NCBI RefSeq assembly: GCF_000428065.1
Contig: NZ_ATZF01000001.1
Coordinates: forward strand, 239,822 to 303,821
Reading direction: 5' to 3'
DNA from: Shimazuella kribbensis DSM 45090
GTDB taxonomy: Bacteria > Bacillota > Bacilli > Thermoactinomycetales > Thermoactinomycetaceae
Length of the DNA: 64,000 nucleotides
Shown: piece by piece, positions 17,402-25,889 of the stretch
How the letters are laid out: every line of letters starts with the position of its first letter
Numbering within the stretch: position 1 is the first letter of the stretch
Translations under genes and position numbers: made by a program
The notes under the pieces: generated by a model
What the model was told of the DNA's origin: nothing
What the model saw: only the letters and a program-made list of their open reading frames with translations
The model's database searches: none

Positions 17402-19306
17402 TTATTTTTCTGATTGTTCCCCATTCAAGGAAGACTTATGATTGGCATGTTCTGCGATCAGGAGCTGATAGTATCGGGAATCATGCCTTTCCCTCAACTT
17501 GGAGACCTGATCCCATTCCACAATACCTTGACCACTCTCGCCAAAGACGTATGCTGTTGCATTGGGAGGATTGAAGTGGTCTTTGTGGTTGATCAAGATG
17601 AGCGTGCAGTTATACTCTTCTGCGAGCTCCCAGACCCTTTTTGCAAGTCCAACTCCGTTGGAGTCGACCAAGTGCGCGAAGGCTTCATCGAGAATGAGTA
17701 CATGTACGATTCCCAGAATTACACCCAACACACCTCGGCCGATCATGCACCGGGCACGTTCTCCTCCAGAGAGGGTACGCACTTCTTGATCCAGTTTTTT
17801 GCTCAATCCCACTTCTGTTGCAGCTCGCTGAATCCATTCTTCTGTCTCTTCTGGAGTCAAATCGAGATGCAGTTCAGGATGGAGCAACAGCCCGATGTTG
17901 TCGCGTACGGTGCCCGGTACTGAGTTCTGGTCCTCTTTTTCCCTCAGGCCATCAACGTAGTTGGCCGATTGAGGGCCGTAGAACAGATGACGATAGAACG
18001 ACGACAGGGTAGTATCGAATACGTTTGTTTCATTGATTCGATATGTCCCAGACCACTGGACAGGATCAGCTTGGATGTTTTCGTAGTGACGACCCAAAAT
18101 GTTGACGAATGTTGTCTTCCCAGATCCTTCAGGGCCAACAAGGACAATAAACTTGCCTCGTTGAATTCGCAGTTCCGTCATGTCCGGATCTTGTGGAAAG
18201 AGCCCGTTGGGATAAAGGATTTCGTCGTTTGGAAGTTCCACCCGCAGGTCAGCACTAATGGAAAGAGTCTGGATTTCGTCCACCACGACATCACCTTGAG
18301 GGCGAGTTCCTAGAGGCCGATTATCTTGGTCTACATCGGACGCACTGAGAATCTCCCCAAGATGTTGCAGATGTCCCTGGCTATCCGCGATTCCCAGTAC
18401 GATCTGGAAACCGGAATAGGATACCATCATGGTCGTGCTCACGTAACCGGCAAGCATGGCCAATTCTGCGGGTGATCGCCCTTCGCCTACAGCAATGAGA
18501 TAAATAAGCCACATGCTGACAAACGAAGGAACGATCCGAGGTGCTCCAATAAACATAGCTCGGCGAAGTTCGTTGCTACGGAATAGAGTGACTCGTCCGT
18601 TTAGCACTTTCTCCAAGAGCTTGTATTTGACCCTGCTTGATCCAGCTGACTGATGAATCTCCAGCTGGTTGGCATATTCCTCTAGGTGGTTGTTCTGTTT
18701 GGCGTCGAGGATTTTCTTTTTCTTGCTGAAACCTTGGCTCCATTTGAAGGCAAACATGACAAGAAAAGTCATGATTGTCAATCCAAGACAAGCCAAACCA
18801 AGAAAACTCCCAAATCCAAAGGCAATGCCAATGCCTACGAGTTGGGCAACCACGATAAGAATATCTTTCACCGCCGTAGGCATGCTGCTGCCGTAGGCAG
18901 TTACAAGACGGTTGGTCATGCTGCTATGCAGCTGACCATATTTTTGTTTGATCTTATCGAGGTATGTACTGGAGGTAGATTCCATTTGGAGAAAGATTTT
19001 TGTGTTCATATCTTTCTCCATGGCTGCTCCCAATGTAGCTTGTACATCGAAAAACAGCATGAGGAAGAACACCTGCAGTGCAGAAAAGCCGGTAGCTAGC
19101 GTTGCCGTCCAGATCGAAGGATTCTCAAGCAGAAGCTTCTGGCCGAGAGGCAGCAGAGCTGCGACAGATGCTTCGATCAAAGCGATGATGGCTGTTTTAA
19201 TTAGTGGACGTTTATCCGCAAAAAGGGATTGAAATACTGAATTTCGTCCCTTTGCGGTCATCTGTTTTTTTGTTTTTTCTTCGATCGTTTTTTTACCGGA
19301 AAACAT
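17402..19306 (-). CDS. ABC exporter, fused membrane and ATPase domains
   Basis: A 634-residue half-transporter. Membrane segments lie in residues about 30-300 (IIALIEASVAALLPLGQKLLL, GFSALQVFFLMLFFDVQ, IVVAQLVGIGIAFGFGSFLG). The ATPase domain has Walker A GPEGSGKTT, signature LSGGERARCMIGRG, Walker B LILDEAF and the switch His in INHKDHF. It could export a lipid, peptide or drug as a homodimer; the substrate is unknown. The gene is GC-richer than its neighbours. It starts at ATG after AAGGAC and is divergent from the PadR regulator, with direct and inverted ATCTATCTA repeats between them, so control by that PadR is likely. Confidence 0.88.
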   Translation of the reverse strand: MFSGKKTIEEKTKKQMTAKGRNSVFQSLFADKRPLIKTAIIALIEASVAALLPLGQKLLLENPSIWTATLATGFSALQVFFLMLFFDVQATLGAAMEKDMNTKIFLQMESTSSTYLDKIKQKYGQLHSSMTNRLVTAYGSSMPTAVKDILIVVAQLVGIGIAFGFGSFLGLACLGLTIMTFLVMFAFKWSQGFSKKKKILDAKQNNHLEEYANQLEIHQSAGSSRVKYKLLEKVLNGRVTLFRSNELRRAMFIGAPRIVPSFVSMWLIYLIAVGEGRSPAELAMLAGYVSTTMMVSYSGFQIVLGIADSQGHLQHLGEILSASDVDQDNRPLGTRPQGDVVVDEIQTLSISADLRVELPNDEILYPNGLFPQDPDMTELRIQRGKFIVLVGPEGSGKTTFVNILGRHYENIQADPVQWSGTYRINETNVFDTTLSSFYRHLFYGPQSANYVDGLREKEDQNSVPGTVRDNIGLLLHPELHLDLTPEETEEWIQRAATEVGLSKKLDQEVRTLSGGERARCMIGRGVLGVILGIVHVLILDEAFAHLVDSNGVGLAKRVWELAEEYNCTLILINHKDHFNPPNATAYVFGESGQGIVEWDQVSKLRERHDSRYYQLLIAEHANHKSSLNGEQSEK

Positions 19307-19357
19307 TTTTGTCCTTAGGTTGAATTTCTGTGTTGGAGGACTGTGATCCTATTACCA

Positions 19358-19429
19358 ATCTATCTAATTAATTCAAAATTAGCAATCATTCTGTAAGTAT
19401 CTATCTATTCAAATTTGACTAGATAGATA
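19358..19429. promoter_or_regulatory. Putative PadR operator in divergent promoter
   Basis: TATCTATCTA (19398-19407) and TAGATAGATA (19420-19429) form a perfect 10-bp inverted repeat with a 12-base gap. A third copy, ATCTATCTA, lies at 19358-19366. The cluster sits between the divergent ABC and PadR genes. Confidence 0.65.
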
Positions 19430-19470
19430 ATTTTCGTTATGATGGATTGGAATGGAAGGGAGATGCGAGT

Positions 19471-20058
19471 GTGTCGGCAGTAAGATTGCTTGTTTTGGGG
19501 ACGATACTTCGGCGGAAAATTGCCCATGGTTATCGGGTGTACCAAGATCTTACTTCTTGGAAAGTGGATACTTGGACTAATGTAAAACCTGGCTCCATTT
19601 ATCATGCCCTCGAAAAATGTGAGTCACAAGAAATGATCAAGGCAGTATCTGTGTCGCAAACGGTAAAACTTGGTCCATCTAAAACAGAATATAAAATAAC
19701 GGAAAAAGGGAAGACAGAATTCATTTCTTTGTTGGAGTCAGCACTCCAAAATAATGATATACAAATACTGGCTGCGGGAATCGCATTTATGGAATTTTTG
19801 CCCAGACATCGTGTGCTGGATCTTCTAGTAGAAAAACTGCACTCCTTACATCACACAGAACAGTTTTTGCGGTCATTACCAACGGAATTAGTACCTTCCG
19901 TTCCTTCTAAGCATCCGGAACTTGTCGGTGTATGGGTTGGGTATTTTGAATACGCCATTACTGCTACAAAAAAATTAATAGAGTCGATTGAAATGGGAAA
20001 GTATGTTTTTCATGATGAGAAAGGGGAGCCTGGTATTGACAACAGTGAAGATGCATGA
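19471..20058 (+). CDS. PadR-family transcriptional regulator
   Basis: A 195-residue winged-helix repressor. The N-terminal PadR domain shows SAVRLLVLGTILRRKIAHGYRVYQDL, VKPGSIYHALEKCESQEMI and TEYKITEKGKTEF. The C-terminal half is a helical dimerisation domain. GTG 19471 is chosen because AAGGGAG lies 8 bases upstream; the frame also opens at TTG 19447. PadR proteins commonly repress adjacent drug-export genes, which fits the divergent ABC transporter. The downstream hydrolase gene overlaps it. Confidence 0.87.
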   Translation: MSAVRLLVLGTILRRKIAHGYRVYQDLTSWKVDTWTNVKPGSIYHALEKCESQEMIKAVSVSQTVKLGPSKTEYKITEKGKTEFISLLESALQNNDIQILAAGIAFMEFLPRHRVLDLLVEKLHSLHHTEQFLRSLPTELVPSVPSKHPELVGVWVGYFEYAITATKKLIESIEMGKYVFHDEKGEPGIDNSEDA

Positions 20059-20875
20059 TGGGAGTGTGATACCTGTAGAGATAAAAGGGGATGGTCCTGC
20101 TATCCTGCTTCCTGTTAATCCATATCCAGTAGAGGGGGCCCGTGCAGAAGAACTGCGTAAATGGGGAGCAGATCCTGCTTTGGGTCATAATCTTATGAAA
20201 GGATTAAGTGATAAGTACAAAGTTGTCGCCTTTGACTATGAAGGTCATATTCAAAAATTTCCAAAAGCGGATACATTGACTCCGAATAATGTGGCAAAGG
20301 ATTTTATTGCTATCGCTGATGCAGTTGGTGTGAATAAGTTTGTTTACTATGGGTATTCTTGGTTGGCTTTAAGTGGATTGCAACTAGCCATTCGGACTGA
20401 TAGACTACTAGCACTGATCATGGGTGGTTTTCCCCCTATCGATGGTCCGTATAAAGAAATGTTTCAAGTAACAAAAGCAACATTTGAGTTGTCTAGCACG
20501 AAGGATAATTCTACAAATTCACCACAAGAAACGGATGAACTGGATTGGTCTACGGTAGAAGTGACATTAAATACCAATCAAACAAAGCAATTTGTGACTT
20601 TATACAAAAATTTGCAAGATTTCTCTGACAGACAAGTCCAATCGAATATCACTTGTCCCCGTCTATGCTTTGCTGGATCAGCAGATAAAATATCGTATGA
20701 AGAACGGTGGGGAGGAGTGGTGGTAGATATTGCTGGTCCATTGCTTCAGAATCGGAAAGAATTAGAATCATATGGTTGGGATGTAGAAGTTTTGGAAGGA
20801 TTGGATCATACACAGGCAATGCAGGCTAAACATGTTTTGCCTACTATTAAAACATGGTTAGATGCTCATATGTAA
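20036..20875 (+). CDS. Alpha/beta hydrolase in PadR operon
   Basis: A 279-residue alpha/beta-fold protein. TTG 20036 is the best start: AAGGGGAG ends 7 bases before it, and it overlaps padR by 23 bases, implying coupled translation. Residues 20-45 (GDGPAILLPVNPYPVEGARAEE) form the oxyanion side. The nucleophile elbow reads YYGYSWLALSG with Ser, and the His is in EGLDHTQAMQ. Activity is unknown. Co-transcription with padR next to the exporter suggests a detoxification or resistance unit (inference). Confidence 0.82.
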   Translation: MTTVKMHDGSVIPVEIKGDGPAILLPVNPYPVEGARAEELRKWGADPALGHNLMKGLSDKYKVVAFDYEGHIQKFPKADTLTPNNVAKDFIAIADAVGVNKFVYYGYSWLALSGLQLAIRTDRLLALIMGGFPPIDGPYKEMFQVTKATFELSSTKDNSTNSPQETDELDWSTVEVTLNTNQTKQFVTLYKNLQDFSDRQVQSNITCPRLCFAGSADKISYEERWGGVVVDIAGPLLQNRKELESYGWDVEVLEGLDHTQAMQAKHVLPTIKTWLDAHM

Positions 20876-20881
20876 AGTAGG

Positions 20882-20916
20882 GGTCGTGTAGAATAAGATT
20901 CATACACGACCTTTTT
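20882..20916 (+). terminator. Terminator after hydrolase
   Basis: GGTCGTGTA / TACACGACC stem followed by TTTTTGTTTTT. Confidence 0.87.
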
Positions 20917-20921
20917 GTTTT

Positions 20922-21536
20922 TCACTGGAACTTGCGTTTTGCATTTGTTTCCAGTTTTTTAGCCATTTGATGCCAGGATGTTCTCTCTATCTGATAGTGC
21001 TGGTAGATGATTTTTGGGTTATCATCATCCTCCACATCACGCAAACGCTTGAACCCCAATTTTGTGTGGGCTTGTTTGGATGTTTCATTGTTTTCTTCTA
21101 CAAATGCAGAGACTCGTTCCAGTCGACCATTTGGGATACGTACACCAAAAAGAATTCCCAGTATGGTAAGCAGGGCTACTTCGAGGACTCCTTTACGACG
21201 GAAAGAATCCAAGACACAATAAGCCATTTCAAGCTCATTTGGTTTCAAACCTTTCCATGTCTTGAAGTAAAAGAATCCTGCAACCTGTCCTTTGATGAGG
21301 ATGGTGTAAACCATGTGGTCAGAGAGGTGAAGCAGGTCCTCTAGTTTTTCTATTTCGGTGTGGAACCACTTCAATGGTTCTGTATCATCCGATGTCAGTG
21401 GAGCGAGATAGGGAAGATGGTGGGGCTGAATATGTATAGCCTCCACTGGAAACTGGGTGTTTTGGATAGTAGTTGGAAGGAAGGAAGCCAAATCATTCGG
21501 CATTTTAAATCCTTTGATTCGAACCAACAATGGCAT
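20922..21536 (-). CDS. GNAT-family N-acetyltransferase
   Basis: A 204-residue acetyl-CoA-dependent acyltransferase. The GNAT core is visible as VYTILIKGQVAGFFYFKTWKG, ELEMAYCVLDSFRRKGVLEVALL (acetyl-CoA loop) and VEENNETSKQAHTKLGFKRLR. The substrate is unknown. ATG 21536 has a weak ribosome binding site; an internal ATG at 21503 (MPNDLASF) is preceded by AAAGGA and may be the real start. Confidence 0.8.
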   Translation of the reverse strand: MPLLVRIKGFKMPNDLASFLPTTIQNTQFPVEAIHIQPHHLPYLAPLTSDDTEPLKWFHTEIEKLEDLLHLSDHMVYTILIKGQVAGFFYFKTWKGLKPNELEMAYCVLDSFRRKGVLEVALLTILGILFGVRIPNGRLERVSAFVEENNETSKQAHTKLGFKRLRDVEDDDNPKIIYQHYQIERTSWHQMAKKLETNAKRKFQ

Positions 21537-21621
21537 TTCTATTCTATCATGTTTAAATACAAAATATAAATACTATTCACTCCTTTTATCAAAAGACAAC
21601 AGGTTTTATGTAGAAAATCTA

Positions 21622-21652
21622 TAAAATAAAAAGCAGGATATCCCTGCTCTGT
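21622..21652 (-). terminator. Terminator of the phosphotransferase gene
   Basis: On the minus strand, AGCAGG / CCTGCT arms are followed by TTTTTATTTTAT. Confidence 0.75.
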
Positions 21653-21654
21653 TT

Positions 21655-22584
21655 TTAAATTCGTTTTATAAGGCTTAAGATATATTCATCTAAGCGTTCG
21701 GCCATTTGTGCATCTGTCAAGTTAGTCACACCTAATGCTTTCCATCCAGAAAAGACCATTGGTGGTCCAAATAAAATATCCAATACGGATAAGATATCCC
21801 AATAGGGATCATACACGAAGTCATGTCCAGCATGATTTTGGTAAGCTTCTAAAAATATATTCGCAGTTTTAACGCCATGAAGCTGAGCAAGATCAACTCG
21901 ACAATGTCCCACATCTATTCCAGCAGGACCTCTGCATGCATTGATCCAGTCCACTATGCCAGATACGGTTCCGTTTTCCCATAATACATTTGCAGGGTGA
22001 TAATCCCGGTGGATAAAACAAGTTTTTGTGGAAGGTCGGGAATGACGAACATAGTCAATGACATGACTCCATTTTTCGGGAATGCTAGACCAAGTTGGAG
22101 TTTCTATCTCTTTCATATTCGTGTAGGTATAATAGTGCCAAGGGAAGTCATTCGCTTCTATTTTATGTATCTGAACCAAACTTTTTGCTAAACCATCCAC
22201 CCACATTTTTTCATTTTTAGGTTGGAGCACAACAGAGCCATTGAGTTTGGTCATGAGGACAGCAGGTGCACCACAAATTTTCCCTTTTTCATCATAAGCG
22301 ATAATTTGTGGCGAAGGTAATTCATGTTGAAACGCACAAGATAAACTATTTGCTTCATGAAGGGCAAGATCAGGTTCTTCTTCTAGCCATTCTTTATTCC
22401 GCACAAGGCGCAGAACAAAATGTTGGGTACCTTGTGTAGTTTGAAGGGCGATATCGTACATGTTGGACGAAGTTCCTCCAAGCAGGGCATGAATTTCAAG
22501 AACGGTGGCATATGGATCGACAGATTGAATAACCCATGTAAGTATTTCTTCAGGCAGGTTATGTGTTTGTGTTGAATTAATCAT
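21655..22584 (-). CDS. Aminoglycoside-phosphotransferase-like kinase
   Basis: A 309-residue APH-family protein with a kinase-like fold. HRDYHPANVLWENG is the catalytic loop (Asp base, Asn metal ligand) and GIVDWINACRGPAGIDVGHC the metal-binding DFG equivalent. The nucleotide-binding N-lobe includes GGTSSNMYDIAL and FVLRLVRNKEW. Many APH relatives phosphorylate metabolites rather than drugs, so resistance should not be assumed. The start is ATG 22584, after a TTG codon, with AAGGAA upstream. Confidence 0.87.
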   Translation of the reverse strand: MINSTQTHNLPEEILTWVIQSVDPYATVLEIHALLGGTSSNMYDIALQTTQGTQHFVLRLVRNKEWLEEEPDLALHEANSLSCAFQHELPSPQIIAYDEKGKICGAPAVLMTKLNGSVVLQPKNEKMWVDGLAKSLVQIHKIEANDFPWHYYTYTNMKEIETPTWSSIPEKWSHVIDYVRHSRPSTKTCFIHRDYHPANVLWENGTVSGIVDWINACRGPAGIDVGHCRVDLAQLHGVKTANIFLEAYQNHAGHDFVYDPYWDILSVLDILFGPPMVFSGWKALGVTNLTDAQMAERLDEYILSLIKRI

Positions 22585-22688
22585 CAAACTGATTCCTTTC
22601 AGGAAAGCAAAATTTGTTTGGGGATAACAGCAAGTTCCTAAATACGTTGAATGTAGAGATAGATGATGGAAAAAAGGTGGAGCCAGAT

Positions 22689-22719
22689 AAAAAAGCAGAC
22701 AATGACTGTCTGCTTTTTA
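22689..22719. terminator. Bidirectional terminator
   Basis: AGCAGACA / TGTCTGCT stem with A-run left and T-run right. It can end transcription from the minus-strand GC-rich gene at 22858. Confidence 0.75.
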
Positions 22720-22857
22720 CAGGTTAATGATTCATTTCAGGAAAATTATTTCTCTAACAACGGTTTCTGTTATGTTTTGGTTTCATTTTTTCATGTGGGG
22801 TGGCGATTCCACATCGTGTTGTTCACACAACGCGAGAATCACCACTTGTCCCTCTGG

Positions 22858-23151
22858 CTACTGCTCCTGTCCATCTTCGGTGCACAGAAGTTCCGTCAGC
22901 AGGGCTTGGACTTCAGACCGAACAGTTTCTGCCTCCTCGAAATGCTGGAGCTGTTCCCTTGCGTACCAAGTATACTCCTTGGCACGCTCAAGGGATTCGA
23001 ACCCGTGCTTGGCACGCTTGAGGATGTAAAGCCTCTTCGCAGACTTGGGTCGGCTGCGAACTGCTTCCATGGCTTCGGTAAGAGAGGTTTCGATCTCCTT
23101 CATGAGGCCCGTCTCGTAGTCCTCGATCTCAGTATCGGAAATCTGCGACAT
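22858..23151 (-). CDS. GC-rich gene, helical protein of unknown function
   Basis: A 97-residue, highly charged, probably all-helical protein (SDTEIEDYETGLMKEIETSL, then AKRLYILKRAKHGFESLERA). I recognise no family. ATG follows GGAGGG with 5 bases between. Composition is far GC-richer than the AT-rich flanks, and inverted repeats follow downstream on its strand. It stands alone between an APH-like kinase and a NagZ-type gene. The strong ribosome binding site and coherent codon use argue that it is real. Confidence 0.7.
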   Translation of the reverse strand: MSQISDTEIEDYETGLMKEIETSLTEAMEAVRSRPKSAKRLYILKRAKHGFESLERAKEYTWYAREQLQHFEEAETVRSEVQALLTELLCTEDGQEQ

Positions 23152-23324
23152 GTTTTCCCTCCAGAGGGACAGTCAGATTGTTTCTTGCCAGAAGAATACC
23201 ACATTTTGAGTAAGTATGGAAGCACATTAATCGGAATGATCTGAATGATGTACATTTTGTTATATGTTCTAAGTGACCCAAATAAAGAGTTGTTCGAAAA
23301 CGCTCTTGCATGGGTTTCATCGTT

Positions 23325-24566
23325 TTAGTGTTTCGTAATTTCCTTACGTATCTCCTCATTTAACTTGGTTAAATCTGGTGTTTGAACTTTCCCTTCGTCC
23401 GACAGCTTATATTTCTCTTTTAGCATCAAAATCCTTAGAACACTTTCGTCGATACGCTTTTTGGTGAGTTTCCCGTTGGTGATGTTTTTTTTCAATGCAG
23501 ATAAGATATTGTTCACATTATCATATCCATGGGCGACAAGTAGAATATCGCTTCCTGCTTGGACTGCTTGCACAGCAGCTCTACCCATCCCATAATTTTT
23601 CGAAATCGCTCCCATTGTCAAGTCGTCTGTCATCACCACACCTTGGAAGCCGATGGTATTACGCAGTTGATCCGTGATGATGGCAGGAGATAGCGATGCT
23701 GGATATTTGCTATCGATTTTTGGAAAGAGGATATGAGCGATCATAACAGAGTCTGCGCCTTCGCGAATCGCATCTTCAAAAGGCTTCCATTCAAAGGATT
23801 GAAGTTGTTCCAAGCTTTTATGTACAACTGGTAAATCCAAGTGAGAATCGACAGATGTATCACCATGTCCAGGAAAATGTTTGATGACAGGGATGGTTCC
23901 AGCAGATTGTATCCCTTTCATGACTGCTCTGCCTACATCAGATACTTTTTGATAGGTATTGCCATAAGAGCGATTACCAATAACAGGGTTATTGGGATTA
24001 CTGTTGATATCCAGTACAGGAGCATAATCCATGTTTATCCCCATCGATTTGGAGGCAATACCCAAATAGGTGCCAATGTTATTTGCGTATGTTAAATCTC
24101 CCGTTTTACCAATGCTTTTTGCAGTTGGTATTTTCTCGATTCCCGGCAGTCTACTTACTTTTCCACCTTCTTCATCGATGGAAATGAATAGCGGAGATGG
24201 ATTTTGCTGATTCCATGTTTTGAGTTCGTTGACATAGGATACTAATTGTTCTTGGCTTTCGACGTTATTTTTATAAAAGATGATTCCGCCAACATGTTGG
24301 TTTTGAATCATCGATTTGGTTTTTTCTGTAGGTGTCGTTCCTTCTACACCAGCGATAATCATGGATCCCAGTTTTTCATCCAAAGTCATCGAATCTAACT
24401 TTTTTTGTGCCTGCTCTGTTATGACATGATTGGGTTCTTGAGGTTTATCGTTTTGTTGGTTGTTTTGACTTGTTTGCTCTTGTGGAGCTTTCGTTTGATT
24501 TGAACAACTAGCGATTATTGCCATTAATAATAAAGATGCAGCCACATAGATTATTTTGTTTCGAAT
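23325..24566 (-). CDS. nagZ: Beta-N-acetylhexosaminidase lipoprotein (GH3, NagZ-like)
   Basis: Releases N-acetylglucosamine from peptidoglycan fragments outside the cell. Glycoside hydrolase 3 signatures: VGGIIFYKNN, FISIDEEGGKVSRLPG, IPVIKHFPGHGDTSVDSH (catalytic Asp/His dyad), SVMIAHILFP and GVVMTDDLTMGAI (nucleophile Asp). An ordinary GTG start at 24545 gives a signal without positive charge. Extending to ATT 24566 gives RNKIIYVAASLLLMAIIASC, a textbook lipoprotein signal with lipobox IASC, and an AAAGTGGTGAT ribosome binding site 5 bases upstream. I therefore place the start at ATT, giving 413 residues. Confidence 0.9.
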   Translation of the reverse strand: MRNKIIYVAASLLLMAIIASCSNQTKAPQEQTSQNNQQNDKPQEPNHVITEQAQKKLDSMTLDEKLGSMIIAGVEGTTPTEKTKSMIQNQHVGGIIFYKNNVESQEQLVSYVNELKTWNQQNPSPLFISIDEEGGKVSRLPGIEKIPTAKSIGKTGDLTYANNIGTYLGIASKSMGINMDYAPVLDINSNPNNPVIGNRSYGNTYQKVSDVGRAVMKGIQSAGTIPVIKHFPGHGDTSVDSHLDLPVVHKSLEQLQSFEWKPFEDAIREGADSVMIAHILFPKIDSKYPASLSPAIITDQLRNTIGFQGVVMTDDLTMGAISKNYGMGRAAVQAVQAGSDILLVAHGYDNVNNILSALKKNITNGKLTKKRIDESVLRILMLKEKYKLSDEGKVQTPDLTKLNEEIRKEITKH

Positions 24567-24598
24567 ACAGCATCACCACTTTCTAGAATTACTGCTTA

Positions 24599-24790
24599 TT
24601 ATATAGAATATACCGTTATATAAATTGTATTATCTGTGAAAGGGATAATATATCCTTCTTGAAGATGAAGATATCCCCTAGTCTCTAGTAATAAGATAGG
24701 GGTATTTATATTTTCCTCCATTATTAATTGCTCATTCATTTGTTTTTTAATCCACAAATGTGCATGTGGAACAGAGTCGTAATTATGCAA
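24599..24790 (-). CDS. Possible small protein, doubtful
   Basis: A 63-codon frame starting on TTG. It reads plausibly as protein (PHAHLWIKKQMNEQLIM, then TPILLLETRGYLHLQEG) but has a poor ribosome binding site and no known family. It may be a fragment. Confidence 0.3.
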   Translation of the reverse strand: MHNYDSVPHAHLWIKKQMNEQLIMEENINTPILLLETRGYLHLQEGYIIPFTDNTIYITVYSI

Positions 24791-24838
24791 GAAGAAACCT
24801 GATTTATATTAAAATAAGTTTTTAGTGAAATGTCTTTA

Positions 24839-25765
24839 TTAGGAAGAGGACGTTGATGACGGATTTGAACTTGAAAAAGACGGACTCTCGAAAGTGGTTG
24901 TTTGTTTTTTTATAGGTTGATTGACTAGATAAATCCCTAATCCAATAAAAATCGCACCTAATCCTATATACCAGTGTAATACCTCGTCTAAAAGAAGCCA
25001 TCCTCCAATAGTACCTACTAGTGGTACTAGAAATAAAAAGGAACTAACTCTTGCTGGATCATTATGACCTATTAAGTAAAACCAAGTGACAAATTGAACA
25101 ACTGAGCTCATGATAATCATATAAAATAAAACAAATATCAATTGAGATAGAGGGACTGCATGGAAGTTAAGTGTGGGTTGTTCTAAAACTATACTAGCAA
25201 TGAGGAGAAAAATTCCTCCAAATCCCATTTGATAAGTGGTCAACACCCATATATTTAATGTTTTTCCCCAATGTTTGATCAATAGGGTGGCAATAGCCCA
25301 AAAAATCCCTGCTAGCAGTGCACTGATTGCACCTGATTCGAATTGTAAATGAATTCCTTGGGTTAATACGACACCGATAAATCCAAGAACAACTCCAGCC
25401 CATTGTAGACGTCTATACCTTATTCCCAACAATAAAAATTGGATAATTACTAACCAAATGGGATTAGTAGAAGACAGGATCGAAGCATTACCAGAAGTGA
25501 TGGTACGCATGCTGAAATAAACCATGCCTAAAACCAAAGTGCTTTGAAATAACCCGATAATTGCTATTTTTATCCAAGGTAGTAATTGTTTTGGGTGTGG
25601 AAATTGGATAATAAAAGGTAGCATGATGAGAAATGCCATTAAAAATCGAATGCTTAAAAGTAAAAAGGGAGACGAAAAAGCCAATCCCATCTTGCCGATT
25701 GGAAAATTCAAACCTGCTACTACGATATTGATGAAAATTAAAGTGAAAAACAAAGATCGTTTCAT
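24839..25765 (-). CDS. EamA/DMT-family transporter
   Basis: A 308-residue inner-membrane permease with ten predicted membrane helices in two EamA repeats (for example FINIVVAGLNFPIGKMGL and SGAISALLAGIFWAIATLLIKHW). DMT exporters of this type export amino acids or other metabolites; the substrate is unknown. The C-terminus is Ser-rich. ATG follows GAGGGA. It is divergent from a LysR regulator, which probably controls it. Confidence 0.88.
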   Translation of the reverse strand: MKRSLFFTLIFINIVVAGLNFPIGKMGLAFSSPFLLLSIRFLMAFLIMLPFIIQFPHPKQLLPWIKIAIIGLFQSTLVLGMVYFSMRTITSGNASILSSTNPIWLVIIQFLLLGIRYRRLQWAGVVLGFIGVVLTQGIHLQFESGAISALLAGIFWAIATLLIKHWGKTLNIWVLTTYQMGFGGIFLLIASIVLEQPTLNFHAVPLSQLIFVLFYMIIMSSVVQFVTWFYLIGHNDPARVSSFLFLVPLVGTIGGWLLLDEVLHWYIGLGAIFIGLGIYLVNQPIKKQTTTFESPSFSSSNPSSTSSS

Positions 25766-25815
25766 GATGTTCCCTCATTTCCTGTATTGGTTATGATATA
25801 ATTCTAATCGGCTGC

Positions 25816-25838
25816 AATCATCATGTAAAATGATGATT
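25816..25838. promoter_or_regulatory. Putative LysR operator
   Basis: AATCATCAT / ATGATGATT inverted repeat separated by 5 bases, in the intergenic region of the divergent EamA and LysR genes. Confidence 0.55.
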
Positions 25839-25889
25839 TGTGATATATTTAATCATAATTAGTGATGTTTGTATGGGGGAAGGACACGC

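Noticed and set aside
17414-19232. Several plus-strand frames opposite the ABC transporter
   Set aside because: They are antisense shadows made long by the GC-rich codons of the transporter gene.
22663-23244. 193-codon plus-strand frame
   Set aside because: Runs antisense through the GC-rich 97-residue gene, which has the better ribosome binding site and composition.
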